DNA from: Sulfurifustis variabilis
Lineage (GTDB): Bacteria > Pseudomonadota > Gammaproteobacteria > Acidiferrobacterales > Sulfurifustaceae
Assembly: GCF_002355415.1 (NCBI RefSeq)
Contig: NZ_AP014936.1
Location: 3,633,501 to 3,697,500 of the forward strand
Length of the DNA: 64,000 nt
Direction of reading: 5' to 3'
The notes beneath the pieces are model-generated. The model was not told the DNA's origin and ran no database searches. It was given only the letters and a program-made list of their open reading frames with translations. Positions within the stretch are counted from its first letter, which is position 1; each line of letters begins with the position of its first letter. Below, one piece after another: positions 44,202 to 53,805 of this stretch. The position numbers were made by a program, and so were the translations under genes.

Positions 44202-44648
44202 ATGACCAGCAAACGCCCCCGGACCACGGAGACCTTGCTCATGGACACGCTTCGTCGCCTATCCCGCCCGTTGAGCCACCTCGTCGTACTCGGCCTTCTC
44301 GCCCTCTCGGTACACGTGCCCGCCGCACAGGCGGCGATCGTGACGACCGACGCGATCGTCAGCGCTCAACAGGCAGACGAGGATCGCGCACGCGTCAAGG
44401 GATTGCTGGATCGCGAGGACGTCAAGCGGCGTCTCGCGGCTGCCGGTGTGAACCCGACGGACGTCGCCGCCCGCGTCGACGCCCTGAGCGATACCGAGGT
44501 GCACGCGCTTGCCGGAAAGATGGACGAGTTGCCCGCGGGAGGCGACGCGCTCGGCGTGCTCGTCTTCGTCTTCGTGGTGCTGCTCATTACCGACATCCTC
44601 GGCTTCACGGACATCTTCCCCTTCGTGAAGAAACCCGTGCGGCGCTGA
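44202..44648 (+). CDS. PA2779-family exported membrane protein
   Basis: A 148-residue protein with a hydrophobic signal/anchor (about residues 28-46, LVVLGLLALSVHVPAAQAA), an Ala-rich helical region (QADEDRARVKGLLDREDVKRRL) and a C-terminal transmembrane segment (ALGVLVFVFVVLLITDILG). This is the pattern of the Pseudomonas PA2779 family, function unknown. The PA2778-type cysteine peptidase gene follows 15 bp later, the usual pairing. Confidence 0.8.
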   Translation: MTSKRPRTTETLLMDTLRRLSRPLSHLVVLGLLALSVHVPAAQAAIVTTDAIVSAQQADEDRARVKGLLDREDVKRRLAAAGVNPTDVAARVDALSDTEVHALAGKMDELPAGGDALGVLVFVFVVLLITDILGFTDIFPFVKKPVRR

Positions 44649-44663
44649 ACGGGCGAAGGAAGA

Positions 44664-45629
44664 ATGCGCTCCGGAAAGGCCGCCCGGCGATTGCCGGGCG
44701 GCCTTGTGCTGTTCTGTCTCTGGATTGCCGGCTGCTCCACGCCGATGACGGCGGAACTGGTGGCGAAGCGGCCCGATCTCTCTCCGCGCGTCGAGCTCGA
44801 TCGCGTTCCGTTCTTTCCCCAGGACGCCTACCAGTGCGGGCCGGCCGCGCTGGCGACCGTGCTCGCCGCGGCGGGCGTGGAGACGACCGCCGAGGCACTG
44901 GTTCCGCAAGTGTACCTGCCCGATCGCCGCGGCAGTCTGCAGATCGAGCTCGTGGCTGCCGTCCGCCGCCACGATCGGGTGCCGTACGTGCTCGCTCCCC
45001 GGCTCGAATCGCTGCTCGCCGAAGTCGCGGCGGGGAACCCGGTCCTCGTGCTGCAGAATCTCGCTCTCCCCTGGTACCCGAAATGGCACTACGCCGTCGT
45101 CGTGGGCTATGACGTGGACCGTGCCGAGATCGTCCTGCGCTCGGGGCTCGAACGCCGGCACGTCGTCCCGCTCGGGGTATTCGAGCGCACCTGGCGCCGG
45201 GGGAATCACTGGGCGATGGTCGCGCTCGTCCCGGATCGACTGCCGCGCACCGCCGAGGAAACGTCCTATCTGCAGTCAGTCGCGGCGCTCGAGCGACTCG
45301 GGCGCAACCGTGAAGCCGAGCGGGCGTACCGTGCGGCCCTCGCACGATGGCCGCTCAGCCTCGCTGCGCGAATGGGCCTCGGGAACAGCCTCTACGCGGC
45401 GGGTGATCTGGAAGGCGCGGAGCGGGCCTACCGGGAGGTCACCGAGGCGCACCCGAACGCGGGCGCGGCCTTCAACAACCTCGCCCAAACCCTCGCCGAT
45501 CAGGGTCGTTTCGCCGCCGCCGAGGCGGCGGCCAACCGTGCGGTCGCCCTCGGTGGACCGCTCGCCGAAACGTTTCGTGCCACGCTCAGCGAGATCCGTC
45601 GCCGCGCCGGGAATGCGGCCGCCGACTGA
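44664..45629 (+). CDS. PA2778-family C39-like cysteine peptidase lipoprotein with TPRs
   Basis: A 321-residue lipoprotein: hydrophobic leader with lipobox IAGC (Cys24), a C39-like papain-fold domain (about 44-195) with the catalytic Cys in DAYQCGPAALATVL and His in KWHYAVVVGYD, then TPR repeats (about 210-300: NREAERAYRAALARWPLSLAARMGLG; GDLEGAERAYREVTEAHPNAGAAFNNLA). Bacteriocin exporters use C39 domains to trim leaders, but this family stands alone and its substrate is unknown. It is operonic with the PA2779-type gene and convergent with ygfB. Confidence 0.87.
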   Translation: MRSGKAARRLPGGLVLFCLWIAGCSTPMTAELVAKRPDLSPRVELDRVPFFPQDAYQCGPAALATVLAAAGVETTAEALVPQVYLPDRRGSLQIELVAAVRRHDRVPYVLAPRLESLLAEVAAGNPVLVLQNLALPWYPKWHYAVVVGYDVDRAEIVLRSGLERRHVVPLGVFERTWRRGNHWAMVALVPDRLPRTAEETSYLQSVAALERLGRNREAERAYRAALARWPLSLAARMGLGNSLYAAGDLEGAERAYREVTEAHPNAGAAFNNLAQTLADQGRFAAAEAAANRAVALGGPLAETFRATLSEIRRRAGNAAAD

Positions 45630-45641
45630 CTCGTCGTCCCG

Positions 45642-46214
45642 TCATTCCGGGCCGGGATCGGTGGACAGCGGGTCCGGCCTTCCGTGCAGCTCCTCGTATA
45701 CCAGCTGCACGCCGATACGGACGTACTCCACGATCTCGGCGAGATCGCGCTCCTGCTCTTCCTCGCTCTCGTCGGGGCTCGTCTCTGCCTCGCTGATCTG
45801 GAGCGCGTCGCCGAGGAATTCGCCCGCGTCGCCATTGAGCGCGCCCGGATCCCGCACGCCCCCCGCGGCGATGCCGTAGATGAAGCCGCGACACCAATCG
45901 GCCAGCGCCTCGACGCGTTGGTCGAGACTTGCCTCGGCGGGCAGCATCGGCTCGAAACCGAACTCCATCCCGCGCAGCCGATACTCGGTTTCGCGTGCCG
46001 CATCCTCGAGGGCGGCGAGCAGCTGCCGGCCTCCGGGTGAGGAAAATCCGTCGCCGGTGCCGAAGAAGAGGCGCGCCGGCGCCGGCGGCGACGGCGAGAC
46101 GATCGCGCCGGTCAGCAAACCGTGTGCCTCCGCTGCGCTCATGTCGACATCGGCGGATGACAGGGCTTCCGTCAGTTGCGCGTAGTCCGGGCCGATCGGC
46201 TCGGCCGTGCTCAC
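45642..46214 (-). CDS. UPF0149 family protein (YgfB)
   Basis: A 190-residue mainly helical acidic protein. The N-terminus AEAHGLLTGAIVS and the DWCRGFIYGI segment are signature parts of the UPF0149/YgfB family. In Pseudomonas, YgfB affects ampDh3 and beta-lactam tolerance; no such link is shown here. The GTG start at 46214 is supported by AAGGGG upstream; a longer ATG version is possible. Its neighbours (zapB-like, zapA, pepP) are the usual ones. Confidence 0.87.
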   Translation of the reverse strand: MSTAEPIGPDYAQLTEALSSADVDMSAAEAHGLLTGAIVSPSPPAPARLFFGTGDGFSSPGGRQLLAALEDAARETEYRLRGMEFGFEPMLPAEASLDQRVEALADWCRGFIYGIAAGGVRDPGALNGDAGEFLGDALQISEAETSPDESEEEQERDLAEIVEYVRIGVQLVYEELHGRPDPLSTDPGPE

Positions 46215-46384
46215 GGCGGACCCCTTCGGGCGGAACGTTCCCGGCCGCATCGGCCGGCGGGCGCGGCGCTGCGTCGCCCTGCCGTTCGGACGACGACACG
46301 GGGTTGCGGGCGGATGGATGGAGGGTGAATCGTCAGCACGTTCGAGACCGGCAAGGCAGTGTAGCACGGCGGGCCGGGCCGCCG

Positions 46385-46413
46385 TTGACCGCCTCTTGCC
46401 CCGGACATATATT
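46385..46413 (+). promoter_or_regulatory. Sigma-70 promoter for the zapB-like/zapA genes
   Basis: TTGACC (46385-46390), a 17-base spacer and TATATT (46408-46413). The predicted start point is about 20 bases upstream of the first gene. Confidence 0.8.
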
Positions 46414-46442
46414 GTAAAAACCGCGCAATCAACGGGGCCGGT

Positions 46443-46649
46443 GTGGAAAGCGACGACATCAAGCAGCTCGAAAGCCGCATTGACCAGTTGATCCAGGCCT
46501 GTCAGCGCCTCAAGAGCGAGAACGCCTCGCTCCAGAGCGAGCGACAGGAACTGGACGCCGAGCATGCGAAGCTCGTCGAGAAGACGCGCATCGCGCGTGA
46601 GCGCATCGAATCCATGATCGACCGACTCAAGGCGCTGGAGCGCGGCTGA
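46443..46649 (+). CDS. TIGR02449 coiled-coil protein (ZapB-like)
   Basis: A 68-residue protein that is one continuous coiled coil (heptads from LESRIDQLIQACQRLKSEN through RIARERIESMIDRLKALE). TIGR02449 proteins are always next to zapA and are thought to act in division, similar to ZapB. The start is GTG at 46443. Its stop overlaps the zapA start by one base (TGATG), showing coupling. Confidence 0.85.
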   Translation: MESDDIKQLESRIDQLIQACQRLKSENASLQSERQELDAEHAKLVEKTRIARERIESMIDRLKALERG

Positions 46650-46960
46650 TGAAAGAATCCACTGACGGCGTGGTCGTCAATCTCCTCGGCAAGGAATTCA
46701 TGGTCGCGTGTCCGCCTGCGGAGCGCGACTCGTTGATCGCAGCCGCCGCTTACCTCGACCGCAAGATGCGCGAGATCCAGGGAAGCGGCCGCGTCATCGG
46801 AACCGAACGCACGGCGATCATGGCGGCGCTGAATATCGCCCATGAGCTCGTCGAGCTTCGCACGCACGGCGGCCTGTCGGAAGGCATGAGCCAGAAGCTC
46901 AAGTTTCTACAAAGCAAAATCGATGCCGCGCTGCGGCGGGATGCGCACCCTTCCCAATAG
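46649..46960 (+). CDS. zapA: Cell division protein ZapA
   Basis: A 103-residue FtsZ-associated protein that bundles FtsZ filaments at midcell. The N-terminal domain VVVNLLGKEFMVACPPAERDSLIAAA and the helix YLDRKMREIQ, then GTERTAIMAALNIAHELV and a coiled-coil C-terminus, are standard. 6S RNA begins just downstream, as in many gammaproteobacteria. Confidence 0.95.
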   Translation: MKESTDGVVVNLLGKEFMVACPPAERDSLIAAAAYLDRKMREIQGSGRVIGTERTAIMAALNIAHELVELRTHGGLSEGMSQKLKFLQSKIDAALRRDAHPSQ

Positions 46961-46975
46961 GTATATTATTGGTGT

Positions 46976-47161
46976 GCGCCCCCTGCGGTGTGCGTGCTGT
47001 ACCAGCAATCCTTCGAACCTATCAACTTGCTTCGGGAGCCGGAAAGCAGGTGCTGTGTGCAGGTCCGCCTCGTGAGCGGAAAGCCTAAGGCATCTCTAAG
47101 GCTCCCACTTGAACCGTACGGTTCAAGGTGAACGGTGCAGCACGGCATGCGCGGAGGGCGC
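46976..47161 (+). ncRNA. ssrS: 6S RNA
   Basis: The stretch starts GCGCCCCCTGCGGTG and ends GCGCGGAGGGCGC; the two ends can pair along about 28 bases with few mismatches, forming the closing stem of 6S RNA. The interior has the expected elements, including GGGAGCC, the AAGCCTAAGGC stretch and CTTGAACCGTACGGTTCAAGG near the 3' side. It lies between zapA and fau (ygfA), the conserved 6S position. 6S RNA binds sigma-70 RNA polymerase in stationary phase. A -10-like TATATT lies at 46962-46967. Ends are approximate. Confidence 0.92.
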
Positions 47162-47200
47162 CTCTCTTCCTTGATCCTCGATCGAAGCCCTGATTCGACG

Positions 47201-47458
47201 ATGGCGATCCGCGGGTGCACGTTCGTTCTCTCACTCGTTCTGGCGGCTTCCGCGCAGGCGACGAGCGGCTCGGACGATCCGCGCGACAAGCGGGCGCCGA
47301 CGCGGGGCGAGAATCGGGACACCTCCGCTTTCCTGGTGGTAGGACCCGTCGTCTCCCCGAAAGCCGACACGCGCGGCACGCACCGGCCGTCCGAAGGCAT
47401 GTACGAATACCCGAGCGGCGACGCGACACCGATTTGCGTCAACCCTCCCCCGCGCTGA
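47201..47458 (+). CDS. Small exported protein, unknown
   Basis: An 85-residue frame between 6S RNA and fau. It begins with a credible signal peptide (MAIRGCTFVLSLVLAASAQA) followed by a hydrophilic, likely disordered mature part (SGSDDPRDKRAPTRGENRD; later GMYEYPSGDATPIC). No ribosome site is obvious, so expression is uncertain. No family was recognised. Confidence 0.45.
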   Translation: MAIRGCTFVLSLVLAASAQATSGSDDPRDKRAPTRGENRDTSAFLVVGPVVSPKADTRGTHRPSEGMYEYPSGDATPICVNPPPR

Positions 47459-47502
47459 GCCGCCCTGTGCGCGCGCACCGCGCACCCGCCCTTCCCCGTA
47501 GC

Positions 47503-48105
47503 GTGGCTTCCGCCGATCCGAAATCCGACCTGCGCCGCGCGCTGCGCGCCAAGCGACGTGCGTTGACGGCGACCGAGCAGCGGCGGGCGTCCGCGCGTCT
47601 CGCTGCAAATCTGTCGCGCATGCGACTCTTTCGCGTGTCCCGCCGGATCGCGGCTTATCTGCCGAACGACGGAGAGATCGACCCGGGCGACATTCTGGAG
47701 CGCGCGTGGCGCATGAAGAAGAAAGTGTACTTGCCGGTGCTGTCGCGCCTGCGTCACGATCGGCTCTGGTTCGCGGAAGCCTCGCCCGGCATGGAGCTCC
47801 GCCCCAACCGATTCGGCATCCCGGAACCCGTGGTGAAGGCGTCGGCGCTCGTGCGCGCCGGGGAGCTCGATCTCGTGCTCCTGCCACTGGTCGCGTTCGA
47901 CGAGCGCGGCAACCGCATCGGCATGGGCGGAGGCTTTTACGACAAGAGCCTCGCCTTTCTGCGGTATCGCACGCTGCTCACGAAGCCGCACGTCATCGGG
48001 CTGGCGCATGACTTTCAGCGCGTCGACCGGCTGCCGGTCGATCCCTGGGACGTGCGGCTCGCCGGCGTCGTTACCGACGAAGGCGTCTACACGGCCCGCT
48101 CGTAA
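47503..48105 (+). CDS. fau: 5-formyltetrahydrofolate cyclo-ligase
   Basis: About 200 residues. The enzyme converts 5-formyl-THF to 5,10-methenyl-THF with ATP. The N-terminus KSDLRRALRAKRRALTATEQ, IAAYLPNDGEIDP and the ligand loop FDERGNRIGMGGGFYDKSLAFL are diagnostic. The start is uncertain: GTG codons at 47467 and 47503 are both in frame without a ribosome site; 47503 gives the usual length. Position after 6S RNA is the classical ssrS-ygfA arrangement, where the RNA and mRNA may be co-transcribed. Confidence 0.9.
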   Translation: MASADPKSDLRRALRAKRRALTATEQRRASARLAANLSRMRLFRVSRRIAAYLPNDGEIDPGDILERAWRMKKKVYLPVLSRLRHDRLWFAEASPGMELRPNRFGIPEPVVKASALVRAGELDLVLLPLVAFDERGNRIGMGGGFYDKSLAFLRYRTLLTKPHVIGLAHDFQRVDRLPVDPWDVRLAGVVTDEGVYTARS

Positions 48106-48129
48106 ACACCACTTTCACACCGACCACAC

Positions 48130-48909
48130 ATGAACCTTCTTTTCATTGGCGACGTCATGGGCGCGCCCGGTCGTCGTGCGATCGCGGCCAACCTCCCGGC
48201 ACTGCGCGAGCGGCTAAAGCTCGACATCGTCATCGCCAACGGCGAAAACGCGGCAAACGGCTACGGGATCACGGGTGAGGTCGCTCGCGATCTCTTCGGG
48301 CTCGGCGTCGATGTGATCACGAACGGAAACCACGCGTGGGACAAGCGCGATGCGCTCGGGTACATCCTCACCGAACCGCGCCTGCTGCGTCCGCACAACT
48401 ATCCTCCCGGGACGCCGGGAAGCGGCTGGTACGTTGCCGAGGCGCGCGGACGGGCGGTCGGCGTGCTCAATGTCATGGGTACCGTATACATGCATCCCAC
48501 GCTCGACTGTCCGTTTCGCGCGGTCGATGAGGCGCTCGCCGCCAGGCCCGAGGGCGTCAAAGTGGTGCTCGTCGACTTCCACGCCGAAACGACGAGCGAG
48601 AAGTGGGCCATGGCCTGGCACCTGAATGGCCGCGTGAGCGCCGTCGTGGGGACACACACGCATGTCCCGACCGCCGACGAGCGCGTGCTGCCCGGAGGCA
48701 CCGCCTACATCACGGACGTGGGCATGAGCGGGTGTTACGACTCGGTCATCGGCATGGATACCGAGAAGACGCTCAAGCGCCTGATGCATAAGCTGCCCGA
48801 ACGCTTCGAAACCGCCCAGGGCAAGGGGACGCTGTGCGCGGTTTACATCGACATCGACGAGAACACGGGAAGGAGCCGGACGATCCGGCGCATCTGTCTG
48901 GACGAGTAA
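48130..48909 (+). CDS. TIGR00282 family metallophosphoesterase (YmdB-like)
   Basis: A 259-residue metallophosphoesterase. Metal ligands are seen in NLLFIGDVMGAPGRRA, IVIANGENAANGYGI, VITNGNHAWDKRD, VDFHAETTSEK and GTHTHVPTADE. B. subtilis YmdB hydrolyses cyclic nucleotides and affects development; the role in proteobacteria is unclear. It lies 24 bp after fau, probably the same transcript. Confidence 0.9.
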   Translation: MNLLFIGDVMGAPGRRAIAANLPALRERLKLDIVIANGENAANGYGITGEVARDLFGLGVDVITNGNHAWDKRDALGYILTEPRLLRPHNYPPGTPGSGWYVAEARGRAVGVLNVMGTVYMHPTLDCPFRAVDEALAARPEGVKVVLVDFHAETTSEKWAMAWHLNGRVSAVVGTHTHVPTADERVLPGGTAYITDVGMSGCYDSVIGMDTEKTLKRLMHKLPERFETAQGKGTLCAVYIDIDENTGRSRTIRRICLDE

Positions 48910-49041
48910 AGGCCGTGGGACGGCCCGCGCATGCGCGAGGAGTGACAAGCGCAGGGCGATCGGTGATAAGTTCATGAACGCGCGAAGCGCGCATCGTCAA
49001 CGCATCGCTCGGAACTTGGCACTCATTACTGGTTTTCGATT

Positions 49042-49503
49042 ATGCAGTACTGGTTGATGAAGTCCGAGCCCGACGTCTTCTCGATCGACGACCTGAAGGC
49101 GCGGCCGGGGAAAACCGAGCACTGGGACGGCGTGCGCAACTTCCAGGCGCGCAACTTCATGCAGGCCATGCGCCGGGGCGATCTCGCCTTCTTCTACCAT
49201 TCGAGCTGCCCCGAACCGGGCGTCGCCGGCGTCGTCGAGATCGTGCGCGAGGCCTATCCCGACTTCAGCGCCTGGGACCCGAAGAGCGCCTACCGGGACG
49301 CCCGAAGCCGCCCGGACAAGCCCGTGTGGTACATGGTGGACGTGCGCTACAAGCGAAAGCTCAAGCGCCTCGTGCCACTCGCGGAGCTGCGCGAGAACCG
49401 CGCGCTCGCCCGAATGCGCCTGCTCGCTCGCGGTAACCGCCTGTCGATCATGCCGGTCACCCCCGAGGAATGGAAAGCCATCCTCGAGATGGAGCTGTCC
49501 TAG
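49042..49503 (+). CDS. EVE domain protein
   Basis: A 153-residue single-domain EVE (PUA-like) protein. The family pattern is [63 protein letters not shown] and [15 protein letters not shown] domains bind modified bases; the human relative is THYN1. No restriction-type partner lies nearby. It is 132 bp after the phosphoesterase gene and 50 bp before the cyclophilin gene. Confidence 0.92.
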   Translation: MQYWLMKSEPDVFSIDDLKARPGKTEHWDGVRNFQARNFMQAMRRGDLAFFYHSSCPEPGVAGVVEIVREAYPDFSAWDPKSAYRDARSRPDKPVWYMVDVRYKRKLKRLVPLAELRENRALARMRLLARGNRLSIMPVTPEEWKAILEMELS

Positions 49504-49553
49504 AAGACCGCCCGGGAAGAAACGACGACAATCTCTCGAGGAGAAACCGAACC

Positions 49554-50144
49554 ATGAAGCTGTTCGCGCGCCTTGCCGTGCTGTGCTCTCTTGCGGCCCT
49601 GCCCTTCGCCGGCCACGCGGAGGAAGCCCGTCCGGCAGCCCACCCCAAGGTGCGATTGACGACGAGCGCCGGAGTGATCGAGCTCGAGCTGGACGGCATG
49701 CGCGCCCCCGTTTCGGTCGCGAACTTCCTGCGTTACGTCGACAGGGGTTTCTACGACGGAACCGTCTTCCATCGCGTGATCCCGGGATTCATGATCCAGG
49801 GCGGCGGCTTCGAGACCGGAATGAAACAGAAGAAGACCGATGAGCCGATCCAGAACGAGGCGGACAACGGTCTCCGGAACGTCGCCGGGACGGTCGCCAT
49901 GGCACGCACCATGGAGCCGCATTCGGCATCGGCGCAATTCTTCATCAACACCGTGGACAATCCCTCGCTCGACCACCGCGACAAGTCGAGGCAGGGCTGG
50001 GGCTATGCGGTGTTCGGCAAGGTGACGCGGGGCATGGACGTCGTGAAGAAGATCGAGTCGGTGCCGACCGGACGCTTCGGCCCGTTCGAGAACGTCCCCA
50101 GGGAACCGGTGGTGATCCGCAAGGCGGAGCGCGTCGCGAGGTGA
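49554..50144 (+). CDS. ppiA: Periplasmic cyclophilin-type peptidyl-prolyl isomerase
   Basis: A 196-residue protein with signal peptide (cleavage after GHAEEA region, about residue 21) and a cyclophilin domain: [43 protein letters not shown] with the catalytic Arg, and [13 protein letters not shown]. It assists proline isomerisation during periplasmic folding. A GAGGAG ribosome site precedes the ATG at 49554. Convergent with the hybrid kinase gene 19 bp away. Confidence 0.93.
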   Translation: MKLFARLAVLCSLAALPFAGHAEEARPAAHPKVRLTTSAGVIELELDGMRAPVSVANFLRYVDRGFYDGTVFHRVIPGFMIQGGGFETGMKQKKTDEPIQNEADNGLRNVAGTVAMARTMEPHSASAQFFINTVDNPSLDHRDKSRQGWGYAVFGKVTRGMDVVKKIESVPTGRFGPFENVPREPVVIRKAERVAR

Positions 50145-50163
50145 GGCGCACGCACCTGTCGAC

Positions 50164-53100
50164 TCACGCGCGGAGATACTCCTCGAGCAGCACGAAGAAC
50201 TGGCGCGTGTCGATCGGTTTTCTCACCAGGGCGCGGACGCCCGCGGCCCTCGTCTGCTCCTCGGTCAGCCGCTCCGCGTAGCCGGTATAGAGCAGGACCG
50301 GCAATCCCGGGCGCAGCGCCGAGAGCGCGCGGGCAAGCTCGAGGCCGGTCAGCTTGGGCATCGTCTGGTCGGTCACCACGAGATCGAAGCGATCGGGGTG
50401 CTCGGCGAAGAGCGCCTGGGCTTCGACGGGATTGTTCCGCACCGTCACTTCGACACCCCAGCTCTCGAGCAGCTCCTGCATGAACTCGGCGACTGCCGGC
50501 TCGTCGTCCACGACGAGTGCGCGACCCCGAAGCCGGCGGGTCGAGGCGGCCGATGTGTCCGCGGCGCCCGGCGTCGCGGCGGATTGCGCGGCTTCGGGCA
50601 TGGCCCGGAACAGCACGCGGAAGCGGGCACCGGCGCCCGGCGCCGTCTCCACCACCACGTGGCCGCCGTGCTCGTGCACGATGCCGTGCACGGTGGAAAG
50701 CCCCATGCCGCTGCCCTTGCCCGGCTCCTTGGTCGTGAAGAAAGGCTCGAACATGCGGTCGAGCACCTCGGGCGCGATGCCCGCGCCGGTATCGCCGACG
50801 GCCAGCTCGACGAAGTCGCCCCTGACCTGTTGACGGCACGACGAACAGACAACCGCACCGTGCCGCACGCGCCGCAGCCCCACGTGCAGGACGCCGCTGC
50901 CGTCCATGGCGTCGCGGGCGTTGATACAGAGGTTCATGAGCACCTGGTCGAGCTGCACCGGGTCGAGCTGCACGGCCGGGAGCGCGGAATCGAACGCCGT
51001 CTCGAACTCGATGCTCGACGGCAGCGTCGAACGCAGCAGCTTGACCGATTCGTTGACGAGCGGCGCGAGCGCCAGCGGCCGCGGGGCACCGCGCTGGCCG
51101 CGGCTGAAGGTGAGCAGCTGCTGGATCAGATCGCGCGCCTGCCGGCCGGAGCGCAGCGCGCGCTCGAGGTAGCGCTCCAGCTTATCGTCGGGGGCGCGGG
51201 CCAGGCGCTCCTGCGCCATGGCGATGTAGCCCATCACGGTCGTGAGGATGTTGTTGAAGTCGTGGGCGATGCCGCCGGAGAGGTGGCCGATCGCCTCCAT
51301 CTTCTGCGCCTGGCGCAGCTGCGCCTCGAGCTGAGCCCGCGCCTCCTCCGCCCGCTTGCGCTCGGTGATGTCGCGAATGGCGGCCAGCATGATCTTGCGG
51401 CCGTGCAGCTCGAAAAAGTTGGCCGTGATCTCGACGGGGAACAGGGTGCCGTCCTTCTTGCGGTGGTAGCGCAGCGGCACGCGCACGAAGCCCGTGCCGC
51501 TGCGCATGGCCGCCTGCGTCTTCTCGCTCTCCGCCGAGAGGTCCGTGGACTTGAGCCGCAGCAGCTCCTCGCGTGTGTAGCCGTAGAGGTCGACCGCCGC
51601 GCGGTTGACGTCGAGGTGCTCGAAGGTCTCGGCGTCGACCAGCACGATCGCGTCCGATTCCATCTCGAACAGCAGCCGGTAGCGCTCCTCGCTCTGGCGA
51701 AGCCGATTCTCGCTCCGGCGCAGCGCCTCCTCGCGCTCCTTCCGCTCGGTGATGTCGCGCGTGATGATGAGCAGGTGCGGCTGGCCCTGGTACTGCACGT
51801 GCACGCCGTGAACCTCGGCGTCGAAGGTGGTCCCGTCCTTGCGTTGCGCCTTGGCCTCGGTGCTGATCGGACGGCCCTGGGAGACCGCCTCGAAGAACGC
51901 CCAGCAGCGGATGTGGCTGTCGGGATGCAGGAACTGGAACGACTCGGTCGCGAGCAGCTCCTCGCGCGTGTAGCCGTGCAACCGGCAGAACGCGGGGTTC
52001 GCGTCGACCACGCGCCCGTCGAACGCGCACAGCCCGAGACCGTCGACCGAAGAGTTGAAGATCGCGCGGTACTGCTCCTCGCTCGCGCGCAGCGCCTCCT
52101 CGGCGTGCTTGCGCTCGGTGATCTCGCGCGTGAACGCGACGATGCGATTCTCGCCGGCGATCTCCGCCGCGCGGATGTACACCTCGTCCCAGTGCAGGCT
52201 GCCGTCCTTGTTACGCCGGTGCCACTCGATCCGCTGCGGTTCCCCCCGCTTCACTTTCTCGAACAGCCGTCCGGCTTCCTCGAGCGTGTACGGCGGCTCG
52301 CCCGAGCTCAGGTCGCCGACGTTGATCCGGCGCATCTCGTCGTAGCTGTAGCCGTAGGCCGCGCACGCCTTCGGGTTGACGTCGACGATCGCGCCGGTGT
52401 CCCAGTCGTGCACGAAGATCGCGTCCTCGGAGGCCTCGAAGATGGATCGGTAGCTCGCCTCCGAGTACATGCGCTCCAGCTCCGCCGCGGCCCGGACCGA
52501 GAAGATCTTCAGCATCGACTCCGCCAGCCGCTCGTCGGCGAGCGGCCGGTCGTGCAGCGCCCCCATCAGGCCCATCGGCCGTCCGCGGGAATCGAAGAGC
52601 GGAATGGCCGCGTACCCCTCGATGGCGTAGCGCGACAGCATCGAGTCGCCCGGGAACATCCGGCAGGTGTCCCGCGCAAAGAAGCGGAACTGCTGCCCGA
52701 CCACCCGCGAGCACGGGCTGCCGGCCAGGTCGTACTCCGTGCTCTCGGCGATCTCGCCCCGAACGTACAGCGCGAGCGTGCGCATCCGCCCTGGCTTCCC
52801 CGGGATCGGCAGCGCGATGAACGCGAAGTCGACGCCGAGCGCGGTCGCGAGGTAGCGCGCCAGCGCCGGAAACACGTCGCGGCCGCGCGCGCCGGAGACG
52901 CCGAGCGCGGCGTGGCGCAGGGCTTCGGCCGTGCGCTTCCGCTCGGTGATGTCGGTCGAAATCCCGCAGACCGCGTAGGCCTCACCCTGCGTGTTGAACA
53001 GCGGAAACTTGATCGAGAGGTACGCGCGCTCGGCACCGTCGAGCATCGCGCTCTCCTCGAACTCGATCGCGGCGTTCCGCTCGAGCACGAGCCGGTCGTT

Positions 53101-53685
53101 GTCGGCGTACTCGGCGGCCTGCGCGGACGGGAAGATGTCGGCGTCCGTCCGACCGACGACGTCCTGCTCGCCGCGCCGGAACACGCGCAGGAAGTGCCGG
53201 TTCGCGAACAGGAACCGGCCTTCGCGGTCCTTGACGTAGATGAGCGCGGTGGTGTTGTCCAGGATCTGCTGCAGGCGCGTCTCGCTCTCGGCGAGCGCGG
53301 ACTCGGCGCGGCGCAGGTGCGTGAGATCGCGGACGCGTGCGAGCAGCAGGGCTCGTCCGTCGGACTCGACGGGCTCGAGCGAAAGCAGTGTGTCGAGCGG
53401 CTCGCCGTTGCCGCCGACGAAGCGCCACTCGAAGCACTGCTCGAGCCCGCTCGCGGCGGCCTGCGCGCGCCGCGCCCATCGCTCCGCGGAAGCGCCGCCG
53501 TCCGGCTGCCGCGACGGGGAAAGTTCGGGCAGCGTGCGCCCGATCAGGCGTTCCCGCGAGAGGCCGAGCACGGCGACCGTCCTGTCGTTGCAGTCCTCGA
53601 TGCCTTCGGCAAGCAGGAACGTCGCCTCCGTCGCGCTCTCGAGGAGCGCACGAGGGTCGCCGTGGTCACGGGTCATCGGCTGCAT
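50164..53685 (-). CDS. Soluble hybrid sensor histidine kinase with multiple PAS and a GAF domain
   Basis: About 1173 residues, no transmembrane segment. Order: PAS (about 12-120), PAS (about 130-255, [28 protein letters not shown]), GAF (about 265-420), three PAS domains (about 425-545, 550-665, 680-795), HisKA with His808 in [11 protein letters not shown], HATPase (about 920-1035, [23 protein letters not shown]) and a receiver with Asp1106 in [14 protein letters not shown] pair sits in the ATPase domain ([11 protein letters not shown]). The ATG at 53685 is preferred over the TTG 96 bp upstream. The OmpR-type regulator gene is 120 bp upstream on the same strand. Cytosolic signal, ligand unknown. 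Confidence 0.9.
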   Translation of the reverse strand: MQPMTRDHGDPRALLESATEATFLLAEGIEDCNDRTVAVLGLSRERLIGRTLPELSPSRQPDGGASAERWARRAQAAASGLEQCFEWRFVGGNGEPLDTLLSLEPVESDGRALLLARVRDLTHLRRAESALAESETRLQQILDNTTALIYVKDREGRFLFANRHFLRVFRRGEQDVVGRTDADIFPSAQAAEYADNDRLVLERNAAIEFEESAMLDGAERAYLSIKFPLFNTQGEAYAVCGISTDITERKRTAEALRHAALGVSGARGRDVFPALARYLATALGVDFAFIALPIPGKPGRMRTLALYVRGEIAESTEYDLAGSPCSRVVGQQFRFFARDTCRMFPGDSMLSRYAIEGYAAIPLFDSRGRPMGLMGALHDRPLADERLAESMLKIFSVRAAAELERMYSEASYRSIFEASEDAIFVHDWDTGAIVDVNPKACAAYGYSYDEMRRINVGDLSSGEPPYTLEEAGRLFEKVKRGEPQRIEWHRRNKDGSLHWDEVYIRAAEIAGENRIVAFTREITERKHAEEALRASEEQYRAIFNSSVDGLGLCAFDGRVVDANPAFCRLHGYTREELLATESFQFLHPDSHIRCWAFFEAVSQGRPISTEAKAQRKDGTTFDAEVHGVHVQYQGQPHLLIITRDITERKEREEALRRSENRLRQSEERYRLLFEMESDAIVLVDAETFEHLDVNRAAVDLYGYTREELLRLKSTDLSAESEKTQAAMRSGTGFVRVPLRYHRKKDGTLFPVEITANFFELHGRKIMLAAIRDITERKRAEEARAQLEAQLRQAQKMEAIGHLSGGIAHDFNNILTTVMGYIAMAQERLARAPDDKLERYLERALRSGRQARDLIQQLLTFSRGQRGAPRPLALAPLVNESVKLLRSTLPSSIEFETAFDSALPAVQLDPVQLDQVLMNLCINARDAMDGSGVLHVGLRRVRHGAVVCSSCRQQVRGDFVELAVGDTGAGIAPEVLDRMFEPFFTTKEPGKGSGMGLSTVHGIVHEHGGHVVVETAPGAGARFRVLFRAMPEAAQSAATPGAADTSAASTRRLRGRALVVDDEPAVAEFMQELLESWGVEVTVRNNPVEAQALFAEHPDRFDLVVTDQTMPKLTGLELARALSALRPGLPVLLYTGYAERLTEEQTRAAGVRALVRKPIDTRQFFVLLEEYLRA

Positions 53686-53805
53686 CGCCTTCGCTCCGGT
53701 GGGGTTCGCCGAGGACGAGTCCAGCCCATAGTCTAACCGTGCCCGCGGCTGCGGAAAGCCGGGGTTACAAACCGGAAACAATTGAAACGGCGGGTTTACG
53801 CCGGG

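Noticed and set aside
50398-53736. 1112-codon plus-strand frame opposite the hybrid kinase
   Set aside because: It is an antisense shadow; the minus-strand frame has unmistakable PAS, kinase and receiver motifs.
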